A stretch of DNA of 64,000 bases from Marinobacter koreensis (GTDB taxonomy: Bacteria > Pseudomonadota > Gammaproteobacteria > Pseudomonadales > Oleiphilaceae): contig NZ_JAKZAJ010000003.1 in assembly GCF_023156285.1 (NCBI RefSeq), positions 1 to 64,000 of the forward strand, in the 5' to 3' direction. The notes below the pieces were generated by a model. That model was not told the origin of the DNA, made no database searches, and saw only the letters and a program-made list of their open reading frames with translations. The position numbers were made by a program, and so were the translations under genes. Shown here in pieces: positions 32,304-41,934 of the stretch. The first letter of the stretch is position 1, and each line of letters opens with the position of its first letter.

Positions 32304-32334
32304 GTTACCCGAGTGCCGCCGGTTTTCGGGTAAC
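32304..32334 (+). other. Perfect 9-bp hairpin after eno
   Basis: GTTACCCGA pairs with TCGGGTAAC starting 7 bases after the eno stop. It is not followed by a T-run and precedes a second, terminator-like hairpin, so it may protect the eno mRNA 3' end. Confidence 0.6.
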
Positions 32335-32342
32335 AAAATGTT

Positions 32343-32388
32343 AAGGCCATCGCGTTCCGGGTGAAAATTCGGACACGATGGCCTTTTT
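32343..32388 (+). terminator. Intrinsic terminator after eno
   Basis: AAGGCCATCG (32343-32352) pairs perfectly with CGATGGCCTT (32376-32385), with the T-run continuing to 32388. The loop is long (23 bases). It separates eno from the ftsB-ispD-ispF-truD genes, which would then need a promoter in 32389-32488. Confidence 0.85.
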
Positions 32389-32488
32389 GTACAACCAGTT
32401 AGAACAATTTGTTGCTAATCTACTCTAGGGTCTATACTCAACACTCATCGCTGGTTTGCTGGCTGGTTAAAGTTTATACGGGATCGAG

Positions 32489-32761
32489 ATGAAAACGCTC
32501 TGGGCAATCATGGTTGTGCTCATACTCCTGCTTCAGGTTCGCCTGTGGGTCGGGGAGGGCAGTTTCGCGCAGGTGTGGTCCCTCAAGAACGCCATCGCAG
32601 ATCAGCGTGCCGAGAATGCGGATCTTGCCGCTCGCAATGAAAGCCTGTATGCGGAAGTGCGCAACCTTCGCAATGAACAGGGGGCCGTGGAAGAGCGGGC
32701 CCGTATGAATCTCGGACTGATCCGCAAGGACGAAACGTTCTTCCTCGTCGTGGACAATTGA
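32489..32761 (+). CDS. ftsB: Cell division protein FtsB
   Basis: FtsB is a bitopic inner-membrane protein of the FtsQLB divisome complex. This 90-residue protein has one N-terminal transmembrane segment (about residues 4-20) and a periplasmic coiled coil (about 28-70) with the conserved N/E pattern RAENADLAARNESLYAEV, ending in an ERARMNLGLI motif. The position between eno and ispD is typical. Confidence 0.95.
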   Translation: MKTLWAIMVVLILLLQVRLWVGEGSFAQVWSLKNAIADQRAENADLAARNESLYAEVRNLRNEQGAVEERARMNLGLIRKDETFFLVVDN

Positions 32762-32813
32762 TGAACTGTTGAGTTCCGGGCGCCTGGGTTTCCCTACCTC
32801 GTGCGAATGCCTC

Positions 32814-33530
32814 ATGAACAAACCCAAACACTGGCTTGTCGTTCCCGCCGCCGGAATCGGCACCCGAATGAAATCCGAATTGCCTAAACAGTACCTGACG
32901 CTGGGGCATCGGTACCTCCTCGATATTACATTGTCCCGGATTCTCGACCAGTTTGATTTTGCCGGTTGCATGGTGCCCCTCAATGCGCGGGATCGGTGGT
33001 GGCAGGATACGGAGGCCTCCGGCGACGACAGGATTCAGACCTGCACCGGTGGCGAGGAACGGGTGCATTCGGTACTTTCGGCATTGCACGCCCTTCAGGA
33101 ACAGGCGCAGCCAGATGACTGGGTTCTGGTCCATGACGCGGCGCGCCCCTGTCTCCATTCCGGTGATCTGTCACGGTTATTGACTGCTTTATCGGATCAC
33201 CCGGTGGGCGGCTTGTTGGCAGCGCCGGTGACCGATACGCTCAAACAGGCGGATAGTGGCGAGCCGGCCCGGGTGGACACAACGATAGACAGGCGGCATC
33301 TCTGGCGTGCACTGACCCCCCAGATGTTTCGTTTCGGCGCACTCACCCGCGCTCTGGAGCAATGTCTTTCGCGGGGATACACGGTTACGGACGAGTCTTC
33401 TGCACTGGAAATGATGGGCGACAGACCGGTTCTTATTGAAGGGCGACCGGATAACATTAAAATCACCGTACCGTCGGATCTTGAGCTGGCCAGTTTCATT
33501 CTGGAACGGCTACAGACGGACTCCGTCTGA
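32814..33530 (+). CDS. ispD: 2-C-methyl-D-erythritol 4-phosphate cytidylyltransferase
   Basis: IspD joins CTP and methylerythritol phosphate in the MEP isoprenoid pathway. This 238-residue protein shows the CTP-binding [18 protein letters not shown], the VHDAARPC motif and TDTLKQ. ATG 32814 gives the family N-terminus; a TTG at 32769 would add 15 residues. ispF follows by 28 bp. Confidence 0.96.
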   Translation: MNKPKHWLVVPAAGIGTRMKSELPKQYLTLGHRYLLDITLSRILDQFDFAGCMVPLNARDRWWQDTEASGDDRIQTCTGGEERVHSVLSALHALQEQAQPDDWVLVHDAARPCLHSGDLSRLLTALSDHPVGGLLAAPVTDTLKQADSGEPARVDTTIDRRHLWRALTPQMFRFGALTRALEQCLSRGYTVTDESSALEMMGDRPVLIEGRPDNIKITVPSDLELASFILERLQTDSV

Positions 33531-33558
33531 AACGGATTCCTTTTTATCGGAGAACAAC

Positions 33559-34038
33559 ATGCGAATTGGTCAGGGCTTCGATGTCCACGCCTTCTGCGAT
33601 GGCAGTTTTGTGACGCTTGGCGGTGTTCAGATTCCCTATGGAAGAGGGCTGAAGGCGCACTCTGATGGTGACGTTCTGCTGCATGCCCTCTCCGATGCTT
33701 TGCTGGGAGCCGCAGCGCTGGGGGACATTGGGCATTTTTTCCCGGATACCAGTGACGAGTGGGCTGGTGCAGATAGCCGGGATCTGCTGCGCCGTGTCGT
33801 TGAGCGTGTTCGCGAGGCAGGATTCGAGGTCGTTAACGTCGACACCACGATCATCGCGCAGGCTCCGAAAATGGCGCCTCACGTAGAGACCATGCGCATG
33901 AACATTGCCGAGGACCTGGGCATCTCCGTCAGCCGGGTCAGCGTCAAGGCAACCACAACCGAGCGGCTTGGTTTTACCGGGCGCTCGGAGGGCATTGCCT
34001 GTCAGGCTATCTGCCTGCTTGAATCGGGGGCACTGTGA
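33559..34038 (+). CDS. ispF: 2-C-methyl-D-erythritol 2,4-cyclodiphosphate synthase
   Basis: IspF closes the cyclodiphosphate ring in the MEP pathway. This 159-residue protein has the zinc ligands in GFDVHAF (Asp, His) and the later His in [12 protein letters not shown], with the [12 protein letters not shown] motif near the end. ATG 33559 follows a CGGAGA ribosome binding site. Its stop overlaps the GTG start of truD. Confidence 0.97.
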   Translation: MRIGQGFDVHAFCDGSFVTLGGVQIPYGRGLKAHSDGDVLLHALSDALLGAAALGDIGHFFPDTSDEWAGADSRDLLRRVVERVREAGFEVVNVDTTIIAQAPKMAPHVETMRMNIAEDLGISVSRVSVKATTTERLGFTGRSEGIACQAICLLESGAL

Positions 34039-35078
34039 ACGACGGCGGTTCGACTCCCGGTAACTGGCGATTGGACTGGCCTACTTCCTCAGGCCGTGCC
34101 GGGCGGGCATGGCTGAAATGCTCTCCCGAGGACTTCCGTGTGGACGAGCATCTTGCGGATACCGAGATGCCTGCCGGGGAGGGCGAGCATCTCTTTCTCC
34201 TGCTTGAAAAGGTTGGCGATAACACCGACTACGTGGCCCGCACACTTGCCAGCCTGGTCGGTTGCCGTTCGTTCGATGTCGGATATTGCGGTCTCAAGGA
34301 TCGTCACGCCGTCACAACTCAATGGTTCAGCCTTTATCGTCCGGGACTGGAGCAGGATGATGCGGCCCTGATTGACCGAATTGGCGAGCACTGGCGGGTG
34401 CTGTCGCAGACCCGGGCGCCGAAGAAGCTCAGGCGGGGAGATCATGCAGTCAACCGGTTTACGATCGTGCTTCGAGCGGTTTCTGGTGATCGGCGTCCCG
34501 TGGATGAAGCATTAAGCCGTCTGCGGGACATGGGCGCGCCAAACTATTTTGGTCCGCAACGGTTCGGAAGGGGCGGAGGGAACCTCGACAAGGCCCTGCA
34601 GATCGATCCGGCACGACTGAATCGGCGGTCAAAACGTGGCGCCAAAGGTGGCAGTCAAAGAACGAAAAACGTATTGTACTTTTCGGCAGCACGCTCGTGG
34701 CTTTTTAATGAAGTGCTGGCTGCCCGGGTGAGTGATGGCAGTTGGAGGGATCCTCTTCCGGGGGAGCCAGCCGAGCCTGGAGACGCGCCCACAGGCCCTA
34801 TGTGGGGCGATGGTGGAACCGACGCCACCGGCGATCAGGAACGGCTGGAGCGCGACGTCGTCGCGCAGCATCCCGACATTGCGGCGTTGTTTTCCGCAAC
34901 ACGCATGAAACCGGAACGCCGACCGCTGGTGGCACGACCAGACAATCTGACCTGGCGCTGGCTCGCGGACGATGTGCTGGAAGTGCAGTTTCAGCTGGCG
35001 CCGGGTCAATTTGCCACAACGGTTCTGGGAGATGTTCTGGAACTGGAGGACCGTAGCCTTGGTCCCGATAATCAATAA
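34035..35078 (+). CDS. truD: tRNA pseudouridine(13) synthase
   Basis: TruD modifies U13 of tRNA(Glu). This 347-residue protein has the catalytic Asp 89 in [12 protein letters not shown], the [13 protein letters not shown] motif and the TRUD insertion domain. The GTG start overlaps the ispF stop (GTGA). The order ispF-truD-surE-pcm is common in gammaproteobacteria. Confidence 0.96.
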   Translation: MNDGGSTPGNWRLDWPTSSGRAGRAWLKCSPEDFRVDEHLADTEMPAGEGEHLFLLLEKVGDNTDYVARTLASLVGCRSFDVGYCGLKDRHAVTTQWFSLYRPGLEQDDAALIDRIGEHWRVLSQTRAPKKLRRGDHAVNRFTIVLRAVSGDRRPVDEALSRLRDMGAPNYFGPQRFGRGGGNLDKALQIDPARLNRRSKRGAKGGSQRTKNVLYFSAARSWLFNEVLAARVSDGSWRDPLPGEPAEPGDAPTGPMWGDGGTDATGDQERLERDVVAQHPDIAALFSATRMKPERRPLVARPDNLTWRWLADDVLEVQFQLAPGQFATTVLGDVLELEDRSLGPDNQ

Positions 35079-35099
35079 AAAACGCTAGCGGAGAACACA

Positions 35100-35870
35100 G
35101 TGCGCATTCTCTTGTCGAATGATGATGGTGTACATTCGCCCGGGCTCGTAGCTCTGTATGAGGGGCTTCAGGGTCTGGGGCATCTGGAAGTGGTGGCACC
35201 TGACCGTGACCACAGTGGCGCCAGTAACGCATTGACCCTCAACCGTCCACTGACTGTCGAGACGCATCCCAATGGCTTTCGCTCAGTAGACGGGACACCT
35301 ACAGACTGCGTGCACCTTGCTGTCAACGGTCTGTTCGAGCAGCCTTTCGACCGGGTGATTTCCGGTATCAATACCCACGCCAACCTCGGTGACGACATCA
35401 TCTATTCCGGTACGGTAGCGGCAGCAACGGAGGGACGGCACCTCGGATTGCCTGCCATTGCGGTATCGCTGGTTAATGATGGCCACTTCCACTATGAAAC
35501 AGCGGCCCACGTTGTGCGTTTGTTATTGGAGCAGCGTCAGCCCCTGGAGCTCGGTCCCCGTTCCATACTCAACGTCAACGTGCCGGACCTGCCATGGGAC
35601 AGGATTGCCGGTATTCGTGTGACGCGTCTCGGCCACCGGGAGCGTGCGGAAGGCGCAGTTCCCATGACGTGCCCCCGGGGTAAGCAGCGTTACTGGATAG
35701 GGGCGGCGGGTGCCGGCGGCGATGCCGGACCCGGTACCGACTTCCACGCAGTCCGCGAGGGTTATGTGTCCATCACGCCGGTACATATCGATATGACCCG
35801 GCATGAGGCATTGATATCTCTGCGCGACTGGGTAGATGGCCTTGGCTTCGGGGGAGAAACCGACCAATGA
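35100..35870 (+). CDS. surE: 5'/3'-nucleotidase SurE
   Basis: SurE is a metal-dependent nucleotidase linked to stationary-phase survival. This 256-residue protein has the N-terminal metal site LLSNDDGVHSPG (Asp 8, Asp 9), the DRDHSGASNALT loop and the GTPTDCVHLAV motif. It starts with GTG at 35100 after a GGAG-containing leader. Its stop overlaps the pcm start by ATGA. Confidence 0.96.
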   Translation: MRILLSNDDGVHSPGLVALYEGLQGLGHLEVVAPDRDHSGASNALTLNRPLTVETHPNGFRSVDGTPTDCVHLAVNGLFEQPFDRVISGINTHANLGDDIIYSGTVAAATEGRHLGLPAIAVSLVNDGHFHYETAAHVVRLLLEQRQPLELGPRSILNVNVPDLPWDRIAGIRVTRLGHRERAEGAVPMTCPRGKQRYWIGAAGAGGDAGPGTDFHAVREGYVSITPVHIDMTRHEALISLRDWVDGLGFGGETDQ

Positions 35871-36523
35871 GTGCTCAGCTCCAGGGTATTGGCATGACCT
35901 CCCGCCGGACTCGCATGCGTCTGGTTCAGCGGCTTCGGGAGGGCGGCATTGAAAATGAGCGCGTTCTTGAAGCCATTGGCAACGTTCCCCGTCATATTTT
36001 CCTGGACGAGGCGCTGGCCCATCGCGCCTACGAGGATACATCGCTCCCGATCGGATATGGCCAGACACTGTCCCAGCCCTACATTGTCGCCCGGATGACC
36101 GAGATTCTGATGGCGCATGAGCCGGCTCGTGTGCTGGAACTCGGCACAGGCTCCGGCTATCAGACCGCCGTTCTGGCCCATCTGGTTCCCGAAGTCTGCA
36201 GTGTTGAGCGAATCAGGCCGTTGCAGGACAGGGCCAGGGAGCGCCTCCGACAACTGGGTTCCCGGAACGTCCAGCTGAAACATGCGGATGGTGGAATGGG
36301 CTGGCCTGAGCGCGGCCCTTTTGATGGTATCGTCGTGACCGCGGCACCGATAGAAGTACCCCGGGAGCTGCTTGAACAGCTCGCTGATAACGGCGTTCTG
36401 ATTGCGCCTGTTGGAGAGGAAAAGCAAATGCTGGTGGAAGTGATTCGCCGTGGTGATCGTTTCGAACACCGGGAACTGGAACCGGTACATTTTGTACCTC
36501 TGCTTGGGGGAGTCATTCGATGA
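35867..36523 (+). CDS. pcm: Protein-L-isoaspartate O-methyltransferase
   Basis: Pcm repairs isoaspartyl residues in aged proteins using SAM. This 218-residue protein has the SAM-binding VLELGTGSGYQTAVLA and the substrate loop PIGYGQTLSQPYIVA. Both ends overlap neighbours by ATGA (surE, DUF368), so the three are translationally coupled. Confidence 0.96.
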   Translation: MSAQLQGIGMTSRRTRMRLVQRLREGGIENERVLEAIGNVPRHIFLDEALAHRAYEDTSLPIGYGQTLSQPYIVARMTEILMAHEPARVLELGTGSGYQTAVLAHLVPEVCSVERIRPLQDRARERLRQLGSRNVQLKHADGGMGWPERGPFDGIVVTAAPIEVPRELLEQLADNGVLIAPVGEEKQMLVEVIRRGDRFEHRELEPVHFVPLLGGVIR

Positions 36524-37497
36524 CGGTTTCCGAGACTCAGAGCTCACGTTCATCCAGCCATGAAGGTACGAACCAGCGCCCCCTGGGTGTATTCATCCGG
36601 GGGGTTGCAATGGGTGCGGCCGATGTCGTTCCGGGAGTATCCGGTGGCACGATTGCCTTTATTACCGGCATCTATTTCCGGTTGTTGGAAGCCATCAGCG
36701 CGCTACCAGTGGCTTTCTTCCGTCACCTGGTGCGGGGCAGGGTCGGAGCCTTCTGGCAGGAGGCGGACGGGACATTCCTCATTTGTCTCCTGGCCGGCAT
36801 TCTGACCAGCGTGGTTACCCTGGCGTCTGCCATTACCTTTGCACTGATGAATTATCCGGTACTGATCTGGAGTTTCTTCTTCGGGCTGATCATAGCCTCG
36901 GTATGGCACGTCGGCCGTCAGGTCCGGCGATATAGATGGCCACTTGCCTTGCCCCTGCTGGTGGGCACTGCCATTGCGTGGTGGGTGACAACCCTCTCGG
37001 CAGGTCAGGTTTCACCGTCATCCCTGGCTTTTTTCGGAGCCGGTGCACTGGCCATTTGTGCCATGATCCTTCCGGGAATATCCGGCAGCTTCATTTTGTT
37101 GATTATTGGCATGTACGCACCCGTTCTTGGTGCTGTTAAATCCGGCGATTTCGGTATTCTTCTGTTATTCGGTGCCGGCTGCCTTCTGGGACTGCTGTCT
37201 ATTGCCCGCCTGATCACCTGGGCATTTCATCATTTCCACGATTACGTGATGGCACTGCTGACCGGCTTTATGATTGGTGCGCTCAACAAGGTCTGGCCAT
37301 GGAAGGAAACGCTGAGCTGGCGGATCAACCATTCCGGGGATCGTGTGCCATTGACGGAGCTGAGTGTCAGTCCGGAAACCTTTCACCAGGTGACAGGGCA
37401 GGATCCTCAGTTGCTGGTGGCTTTGGTCATGGCTTGCCTCGGCCTTGCTCTGGTCCTTGGAATTGAATGGCTCGGATCTCGCAGAAGTGTTACCTGA
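36520..37497 (+). CDS. DUF368 membrane protein (PopT-type polyprenyl phosphate translocase)
   Basis: This 325-residue protein has about eight to nine hydrophobic segments. The start of the conserved domain, FIRGVAMGAADVVPGVSGGT, and the repeat-like MILPGISGSFILLIIGMY show the DUF368 family. Vibrio PopT of this family has been proposed to return undecaprenyl phosphate to the cytoplasmic face of the membrane. Here the gene overlaps pcm and precedes nlpD-rpoS. The function in this organism is inferred from the family. Confidence 0.88.
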   Translation: MTVSETQSSRSSSHEGTNQRPLGVFIRGVAMGAADVVPGVSGGTIAFITGIYFRLLEAISALPVAFFRHLVRGRVGAFWQEADGTFLICLLAGILTSVVTLASAITFALMNYPVLIWSFFFGLIIASVWHVGRQVRRYRWPLALPLLVGTAIAWWVTTLSAGQVSPSSLAFFGAGALAICAMILPGISGSFILLIIGMYAPVLGAVKSGDFGILLLFGAGCLLGLLSIARLITWAFHHFHDYVMALLTGFMIGALNKVWPWKETLSWRINHSGDRVPLTELSVSPETFHQVTGQDPQLLVALVMACLGLALVLGIEWLGSRRSVT

Positions 37498-37664
37498 CGC
37501 ACAAAAACAGTGTTTCCGGCGGTAACACCCCTGGCTGGTGCGTAACTTGGATTGCGAGGGAAAATGTGCAATAAATTAGCAAGTTACTTTTAAAACTTTA
37601 GAATCTGCATAGATTCACTGTCCGTTTTATACGGATTTATTATAACTGGGGCATTTTTATTTCT

Positions 37665-38534
37665 GTGAGATTCTTTCGTGGATGCCTCCACGCCACCTGT
37701 CCGGTCATACTTCGGTTCCCCTCCGGTACCTGCCCCTTCACTCGTGCTCTGAAAATTCTGATCCTGGGAATCGTCCTGTCCATACTGGGTGGCTGTAACA
37801 CCTCTGCCATCTATCAGGACGATCTTTATAATCCGCCGGTCTATTGGGGGAGGCACGTCGTTCAGCCCGGCGAAACCCTTTACAGTATCGCGTGGCGATA
37901 CGGCAGGGACTACCGGGAACTTGGCAGTGCCAATGGCATCGGCCCGCCCTGGACCATTGAGGCAGGACAGGTGCTGCGTCTGGATCTTCGCGGCACGGTC
38001 ACATCTGCGACCCATAATCGATCATCATCGGGCCGCACCGCATCAGCCAGCACCCGACAAAGACCGCCTCCGGTGCAGACTCCGAGTTCGGCTCCCAGAC
38101 CAGAGGTGACCCGCTCGGCTGACCGTAATGCACCCCTGGAAAAACGGACCCAGACGGTGGCCCACGTGAATTGGCGATGGCCTCACGCTGGCACCGTAAT
38201 TGCAGGTTACTCAACATCCGGTAAAGTCAACAAAGGCATTGATATTGCCGGAAAACCCGGCGAGCCGGTCAAGGCTGCGGCCAAAGGCAATGTGGTCTAC
38301 GCCGGGAATGGGTTGCTAGGTTACGGCAATCTGATTATTGTGAACCATAATGAGCACTATCTAAGTGCTTATGCCCATAACCGGAAAATTCTGGTGCACG
38401 AAGGGGAGGATGTGAAAGCCGGCCAGGTTATCGCTGAACTGGGAAGCAGTGGTGCGGACAGACCCATGTTGCATTTCGAAATTCGGAAAAATGGCAATCC
38501 GGTCGATCCCATCCATTATCTCCCTCCGCGTTAA
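37665..38534 (+). CDS. nlpD: NlpD-type murein hydrolase activator lipoprotein
   Basis: NlpD activates an amidase during septal peptidoglycan splitting. This 289-residue protein has a lipobox LGGC (about residue 44), a LysM domain (HVVQPGETLYSIAWRYG, about 65-110), a Ser/Thr/Pro-rich linker and a C-terminal M23 domain. Two metal ligands of active M23 peptidases are replaced (NKGID in place of H-x3-D, and MLHFEI in place of H-x-H), as expected for a non-catalytic activator. GTG 37665 is the only plausible in-frame start and gives an unusually long n-region of about 27 residues. rpoS follows. Confidence 0.92.
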   Translation: MRFFRGCLHATCPVILRFPSGTCPFTRALKILILGIVLSILGGCNTSAIYQDDLYNPPVYWGRHVVQPGETLYSIAWRYGRDYRELGSANGIGPPWTIEAGQVLRLDLRGTVTSATHNRSSSGRTASASTRQRPPPVQTPSSAPRPEVTRSADRNAPLEKRTQTVAHVNWRWPHAGTVIAGYSTSGKVNKGIDIAGKPGEPVKAAAKGNVVYAGNGLLGYGNLIIVNHNEHYLSAYAHNRKILVHEGEDVKAGQVIAELGSSGADRPMLHFEIRKNGNPVDPIHYLPPR

Positions 38535-38733
38535 TCCGGCGATTTGCAGCCGGGATGCTGCGAACAACGGCACTGACAGAAACCGCGACAGAAACAATAA
38601 CAACAAGTGACCGGCTCAAGCCGGCCAACCAACAAATGTCCTGAAGAAAAAACACGAACACAGCTACAGGTGTCCGCAATAAAAAGAAGTATCGGGCGTT
38701 CATACAGGATTATTGAGAGGCGGGGCAATAAAC

Positions 38734-39720
38734 ATGTCAGCTGAGCAAGAAGACATCATCATTGATCGGGTAGAGGATCTGGAAGAATCCGAGGATCAGC
38801 TGCTCGCAGAAGACAAGGTGGCAAAGCCGTCGGCGGGAGACGCCGACCAGGACTTCCCCACACAGGGCCGATATTTTACGAGCCAGAAGCAGCTCGACGC
38901 GACCCAGCTCTATCTGAACGAAATCGGTTTTTCACCCCTACTGACACCCGAAGAAGAAGTCTACTTCGCGCGACTGGCCCAGAAAGGCGAGGAGTCAGGC
39001 CGGAAGCGGATGATCGAGAGCAACCTCCGTCTGGTGGTTAAAATCGCGCGCCGCTATGTCAATCGGGGCCTGACGCTGCTGGATCTGATCGAGGAGGGCA
39101 ACCTTGGTCTGATCCGGGCGGTGGAGAAATTTGATCCCGAGCGAGGGTTCCGGTTCTCGACCTATGCCACCTGGTGGATTCGTCAGACCATCGAACGGGC
39201 TATCATGAACCAGACGCGGACGATCCGTCTGCCGATTCACGTGGTAAAAGAGCTCAATCTTTACTTGCGGGCAGCGCGTGAGTTGACTCAGAAGCTGGAC
39301 CACGAGCCGTCGGCCGAAGAGATTGCGAAGCTGGTCGACAAGCCGGTAGAGGATGTCGAGCGTCTGCTGGGGCTGAACGAGCGTGTTGCGTCCATGGACA
39401 CCCCCATCGGGTCTGGCGGTGAGAAATCCCTGTTGGATACCGTGGCGGATGAGGGGGCATCGGATCCTGCGGACCTGCTTCAGGACAACAACATGTGCTC
39501 TTGCCTGGAGAAGTGGATTGATCAGCTCAGTGACAAACAGCAGGAGGTACTGTCCCGGCGGTTCGGGCTTCGGGGTTACCCGGTAAGCACGCTTGAAGAA
39601 GTCGGGCAGGAGATCGGTCTCACGCGGGAGCGCGTCCGTCAGATCCAGGTTGAGGCATTGCGTCGACTGAGGGAAATCCTCGAGAAAGAGGGACTCTCTG
39701 GCAATCTGCTGTTCAAATAA
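38734..39720 (+). CDS. rpoS: RNA polymerase sigma factor RpoS
   Basis: This 328-residue sigma-70-family protein is RpoS by length and by position after nlpD. Region 2 ([31 protein letters not shown]), region 3 and region 4 with the HTH ([19 protein letters not shown]) are all intact. ATG 38734 has a purine-rich AGAGGCGGGG upstream. The 199-bp gap from nlpD may hold promoter and leader signals, and in relatives a main rpoS promoter also lies within nlpD. Confidence 0.97.
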   Translation: MSAEQEDIIIDRVEDLEESEDQLLAEDKVAKPSAGDADQDFPTQGRYFTSQKQLDATQLYLNEIGFSPLLTPEEEVYFARLAQKGEESGRKRMIESNLRLVVKIARRYVNRGLTLLDLIEEGNLGLIRAVEKFDPERGFRFSTYATWWIRQTIERAIMNQTRTIRLPIHVVKELNLYLRAARELTQKLDHEPSAEEIAKLVDKPVEDVERLLGLNERVASMDTPIGSGGEKSLLDTVADEGASDPADLLQDNNMCSCLEKWIDQLSDKQQEVLSRRFGLRGYPVSTLEEVGQEIGLTRERVRQIQVEALRRLREILEKEGLSGNLLFK

Positions 39721-39742
39721 TCCTTCGTGACGCGAATTGAGA

Positions 39743-39781
39743 AAAAGCCGGCCAGTGTTCAGGGCCGGCTTTTCTGTTTTC
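39743..39781 (+). terminator. Intrinsic terminator after rpoS
   Basis: AAAAGCCGGCC pairs with GGCCGGCTTTT (11 bp), with further T-rich sequence after it, 22 bases past the rpoS stop. Confidence 0.92.
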
Positions 39782-39915
39782 ATGGTGTCCAAATGAGAAC
39801 CAGGTTGCGCTAAGGCCCTTGGCGACATTGCTAGAATGCGCGGACCGGGGGAGATATGGCTGTCACCTGGTACGAATGAAACACGTGAATAATAACGACT
39901 GAATAGGAAAGGACT

Positions 39916-40491
39916 ATGAAGAAGGCTCTGTTGACAGGTGTTGCATCACTTCTGATGGCGGGGGTTCTGTCAGCTCCTGTTTCTGCACGCACAATCGAAG
40001 GTGTGGATGTGCCTGAAACCTATCAGGCCATGGGAACGGATCTGAAGCTCAATGGTGCGGGAACCCGTTCCAAATGGTTCATGGATCTATACGTTGGCGG
40101 TCTCTACGTTCCCCAGGCCGAAAGCGACGGACAGGCTGTCATCGACGCCGACGAACCCCAGGCGATCACGCTCCACATCATCTCTGGTCTCATCACCAGT
40201 GACCGTATGACCGAAGCAACTCTGGAGGGCTTCGAAGCGTCCACCCACGGCAACATGGCACCGGTTCAGGACGAGATTGATCGCTTTATGGACGTCTTCA
40301 AGGACGAGATCAAGGAAGGCGACGTGTTCGATCTGGTCTACGTTCCCGATGAGGGCGTTCGTGTGCTGAAGAACGGCAAGGTGAAAGATACCATCGGCGG
40401 GCTGGCCTTTAAAAAGGCCCTGTTCGGAATCTGGCTGTCGGACAAGCCGGCTCAGGAAGACCTGAAAGAGGAAATGCTGGGTAAGCGTTGA
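39916..40491 (+). CDS. Exported chalcone isomerase-like protein
   Basis: This 191-residue protein has a clear Sec signal peptide (cleavage near VSA-RT, residue 25) and the bacterial chalcone-isomerase-like fold: GTRSKWFMDLYVGGLYV, followed by a helical region and KALFGIWLSDKPAQ at the end. Bacterial members are not known to act on chalcones, and fatty-acid binding has been proposed for related folds. It stands alone between the rpoS terminator and its own terminator. Its function is unknown, with a periplasmic location likely. Confidence 0.85.
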   Translation: MKKALLTGVASLLMAGVLSAPVSARTIEGVDVPETYQAMGTDLKLNGAGTRSKWFMDLYVGGLYVPQAESDGQAVIDADEPQAITLHIISGLITSDRMTEATLEGFEASTHGNMAPVQDEIDRFMDVFKDEIKEGDVFDLVYVPDEGVRVLKNGKVKDTIGGLAFKKALFGIWLSDKPAQEDLKEEMLGKR

Positions 40492-40507
40492 TCCCGGCAG
40501 CTGACAG

Positions 40508-40540
40508 AAGCCGATGTGATTCGTCACATCGGCTTTTTTG
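40508..40540 (+). terminator. Intrinsic terminator after the chalcone isomerase-like gene
   Basis: A perfect 12-bp stem AAGCCGATGTGA / TCACATCGGCTT closes a TTCG tetraloop and is followed by a T-run (to 40539). It stops plus-strand transcription before the convergent nth gene; no equivalent T-run serves the minus strand. Confidence 0.95.
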
Positions 40541-40547
40541 TGTCCGG

Positions 40548-41186
40548 TCAGAGGTAATCCCGCTTCTGCTTGAATTCACACAGGTCTTCGATAATGCAGG
40601 CACCGCACTTGGGCTTACGCGCGGTGCAGGTGTAACGGCCGTGAAGAATCAGCCAGTGGTGGGCGTCCTGGAGAAATTCCTTCGGGACCAGTCTGAGCAG
40701 TCTCTTTTCGACTTCGAGCACGTTTTTGCCGGGCGCAATGCCGGTGCGATTCGAAACCCGAAAGATATGCGTGTCCACGGCCATGGCCGGCTGACCGAAG
40801 GCCGTATTCAGTACAACGTTGGCGGTCTTCCGGCCTACGCCAGGTAAAGCCTCGAGCGCCTCACGGTTATCCGGGACATTGCTGCCGTGTTGGTCGATCA
40901 GAATCCGGCAGGTTTTGATAATGTTCTCGGCTTTACTGTTGAACAGTCCGATGGTCTTGATGTATTCCTTCAGCCCCTCCACACCGAGGGACAGGATGGC
41001 TTCCGGCGTGTTGGCAACGGGAAAGAGACGGTCTGTCGCCTTGTTGACCCCCACATCCGTTGCCTGGGCCGATAGAATAACCGCCACCAGCAGTTCGAAC
41101 GGGCTGGAGTAGTTCAGCTCGGTGGTCGGTGAGGGATTTGCTTCCCGCAAGCGGGAAAAGATCTCAACGCGTTTCTGTTTATTCAT
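40548..41186 (-). CDS. nth: Endonuclease III
   Basis: Nth is the bifunctional glycosylase/AP lyase for oxidised pyrimidines. This 212-residue protein has the helix-hairpin-helix LPGVGRKTANVV with catalytic Lys, the catalytic Asp in VDTHIFRVSNR, and the 4Fe-4S loop C-x6-C-x2-C-x5-C near the C-terminus. It is the last gene of the rsx run, as in E. coli. Confidence 0.97.
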   Translation of the reverse strand: MNKQKRVEIFSRLREANPSPTTELNYSSPFELLVAVILSAQATDVGVNKATDRLFPVANTPEAILSLGVEGLKEYIKTIGLFNSKAENIIKTCRILIDQHGSNVPDNREALEALPGVGRKTANVVLNTAFGQPAMAVDTHIFRVSNRTGIAPGKNVLEVEKRLLRLVPKEFLQDAHHWLILHGRYTCTARKPKCGACIIEDLCEFKQKRDYL

Positions 41187-41213
41187 GACGTCCGGAAGAG
41201 CTCTTAGGGTGGA

Positions 41214-41933
41214 TCATGAGACGTTTCCGGTGACACGGACCCGTATGCTTCCGCTACTGACGGTCTCCGGTGCCGTCTCTTTGGCGCGTTTTGCCTGCCG
41301 GTGATGATCGATGGCGTTTTTCAGGGCGATGAGGCAACCCAGCCCCAGGAAGGCTCCGGGTGGCAGCACCATGAACAGCACGCCAGGGTAGTTTTCGAAT
41401 GGACGGATCACCCAGTTCGATGCCATCGGACCAAACAGGAGCTGCATGTCGGCAAACAGGGTGCCTTGCCCAATAAGCTCTCGCATGCCTCCCAGGACAA
41501 TCAGAACGGCGAGAAACCCGAGTCCCATCATGGCGCCGTCAAGCACGGCCAGGTGCGGAGGGTTCTTGGAGGCAAAAGCATCGGCCCTTCCAAGAATGGA
41601 ACAGTTGGTGACGATCAGGGGAATGAAGATCCCGAGGATCTGGTAGAGCTCGTAGGTGTAGGCCTGCATGAGCAGTTCGGCGCAGGTGACAAACGATGCG
41701 ATGATCATCACGAAAGCCGGTAGACGGACCGATTCGCTGACAAAGTTACGAATCAGGGATACGGCGAGATTGGACCCTATCAAAACCATCAACGTCGCCA
41801 AACCAAGCCCGACAGCATTGACAACAGTGCTGGTTACGGCGAGCAGCGGACAGAGGCCCAGCACCTGAACCAGCGCCGGGTTATTGTCCCATAACCCATC
41901 TCTGACGATCTCTGCCGGAGTTTTGCTTGCCAT
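41214..41933 (-). CDS. rsxE: Electron transport complex subunit RsxE/RnfE
   Basis: This 239-residue integral membrane protein has about six hydrophobic segments and the RnfA/RnfE-family segment [10 protein letters not shown] near residue 25. It is part of the ion-translocating Rsx/Rnf complex, which passes electrons between NADH and ferredoxin-like carriers and in E. coli helps re-reduce SoxR. It lies between rsxG (1-bp gap) and nth (27-bp gap). Confidence 0.95.
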   Translation of the reverse strand: MASKTPAEIVRDGLWDNNPALVQVLGLCPLLAVTSTVVNAVGLGLATLMVLIGSNLAVSLIRNFVSESVRLPAFVMIIASFVTCAELLMQAYTYELYQILGIFIPLIVTNCSILGRADAFASKNPPHLAVLDGAMMGLGFLAVLIVLGGMRELIGQGTLFADMQLLFGPMASNWVIRPFENYPGVLFMVLPPGAFLGLGCLIALKNAIDHHRQAKRAKETAPETVSSGSIRVRVTGNVS

Positions 41934-41934
41934 G

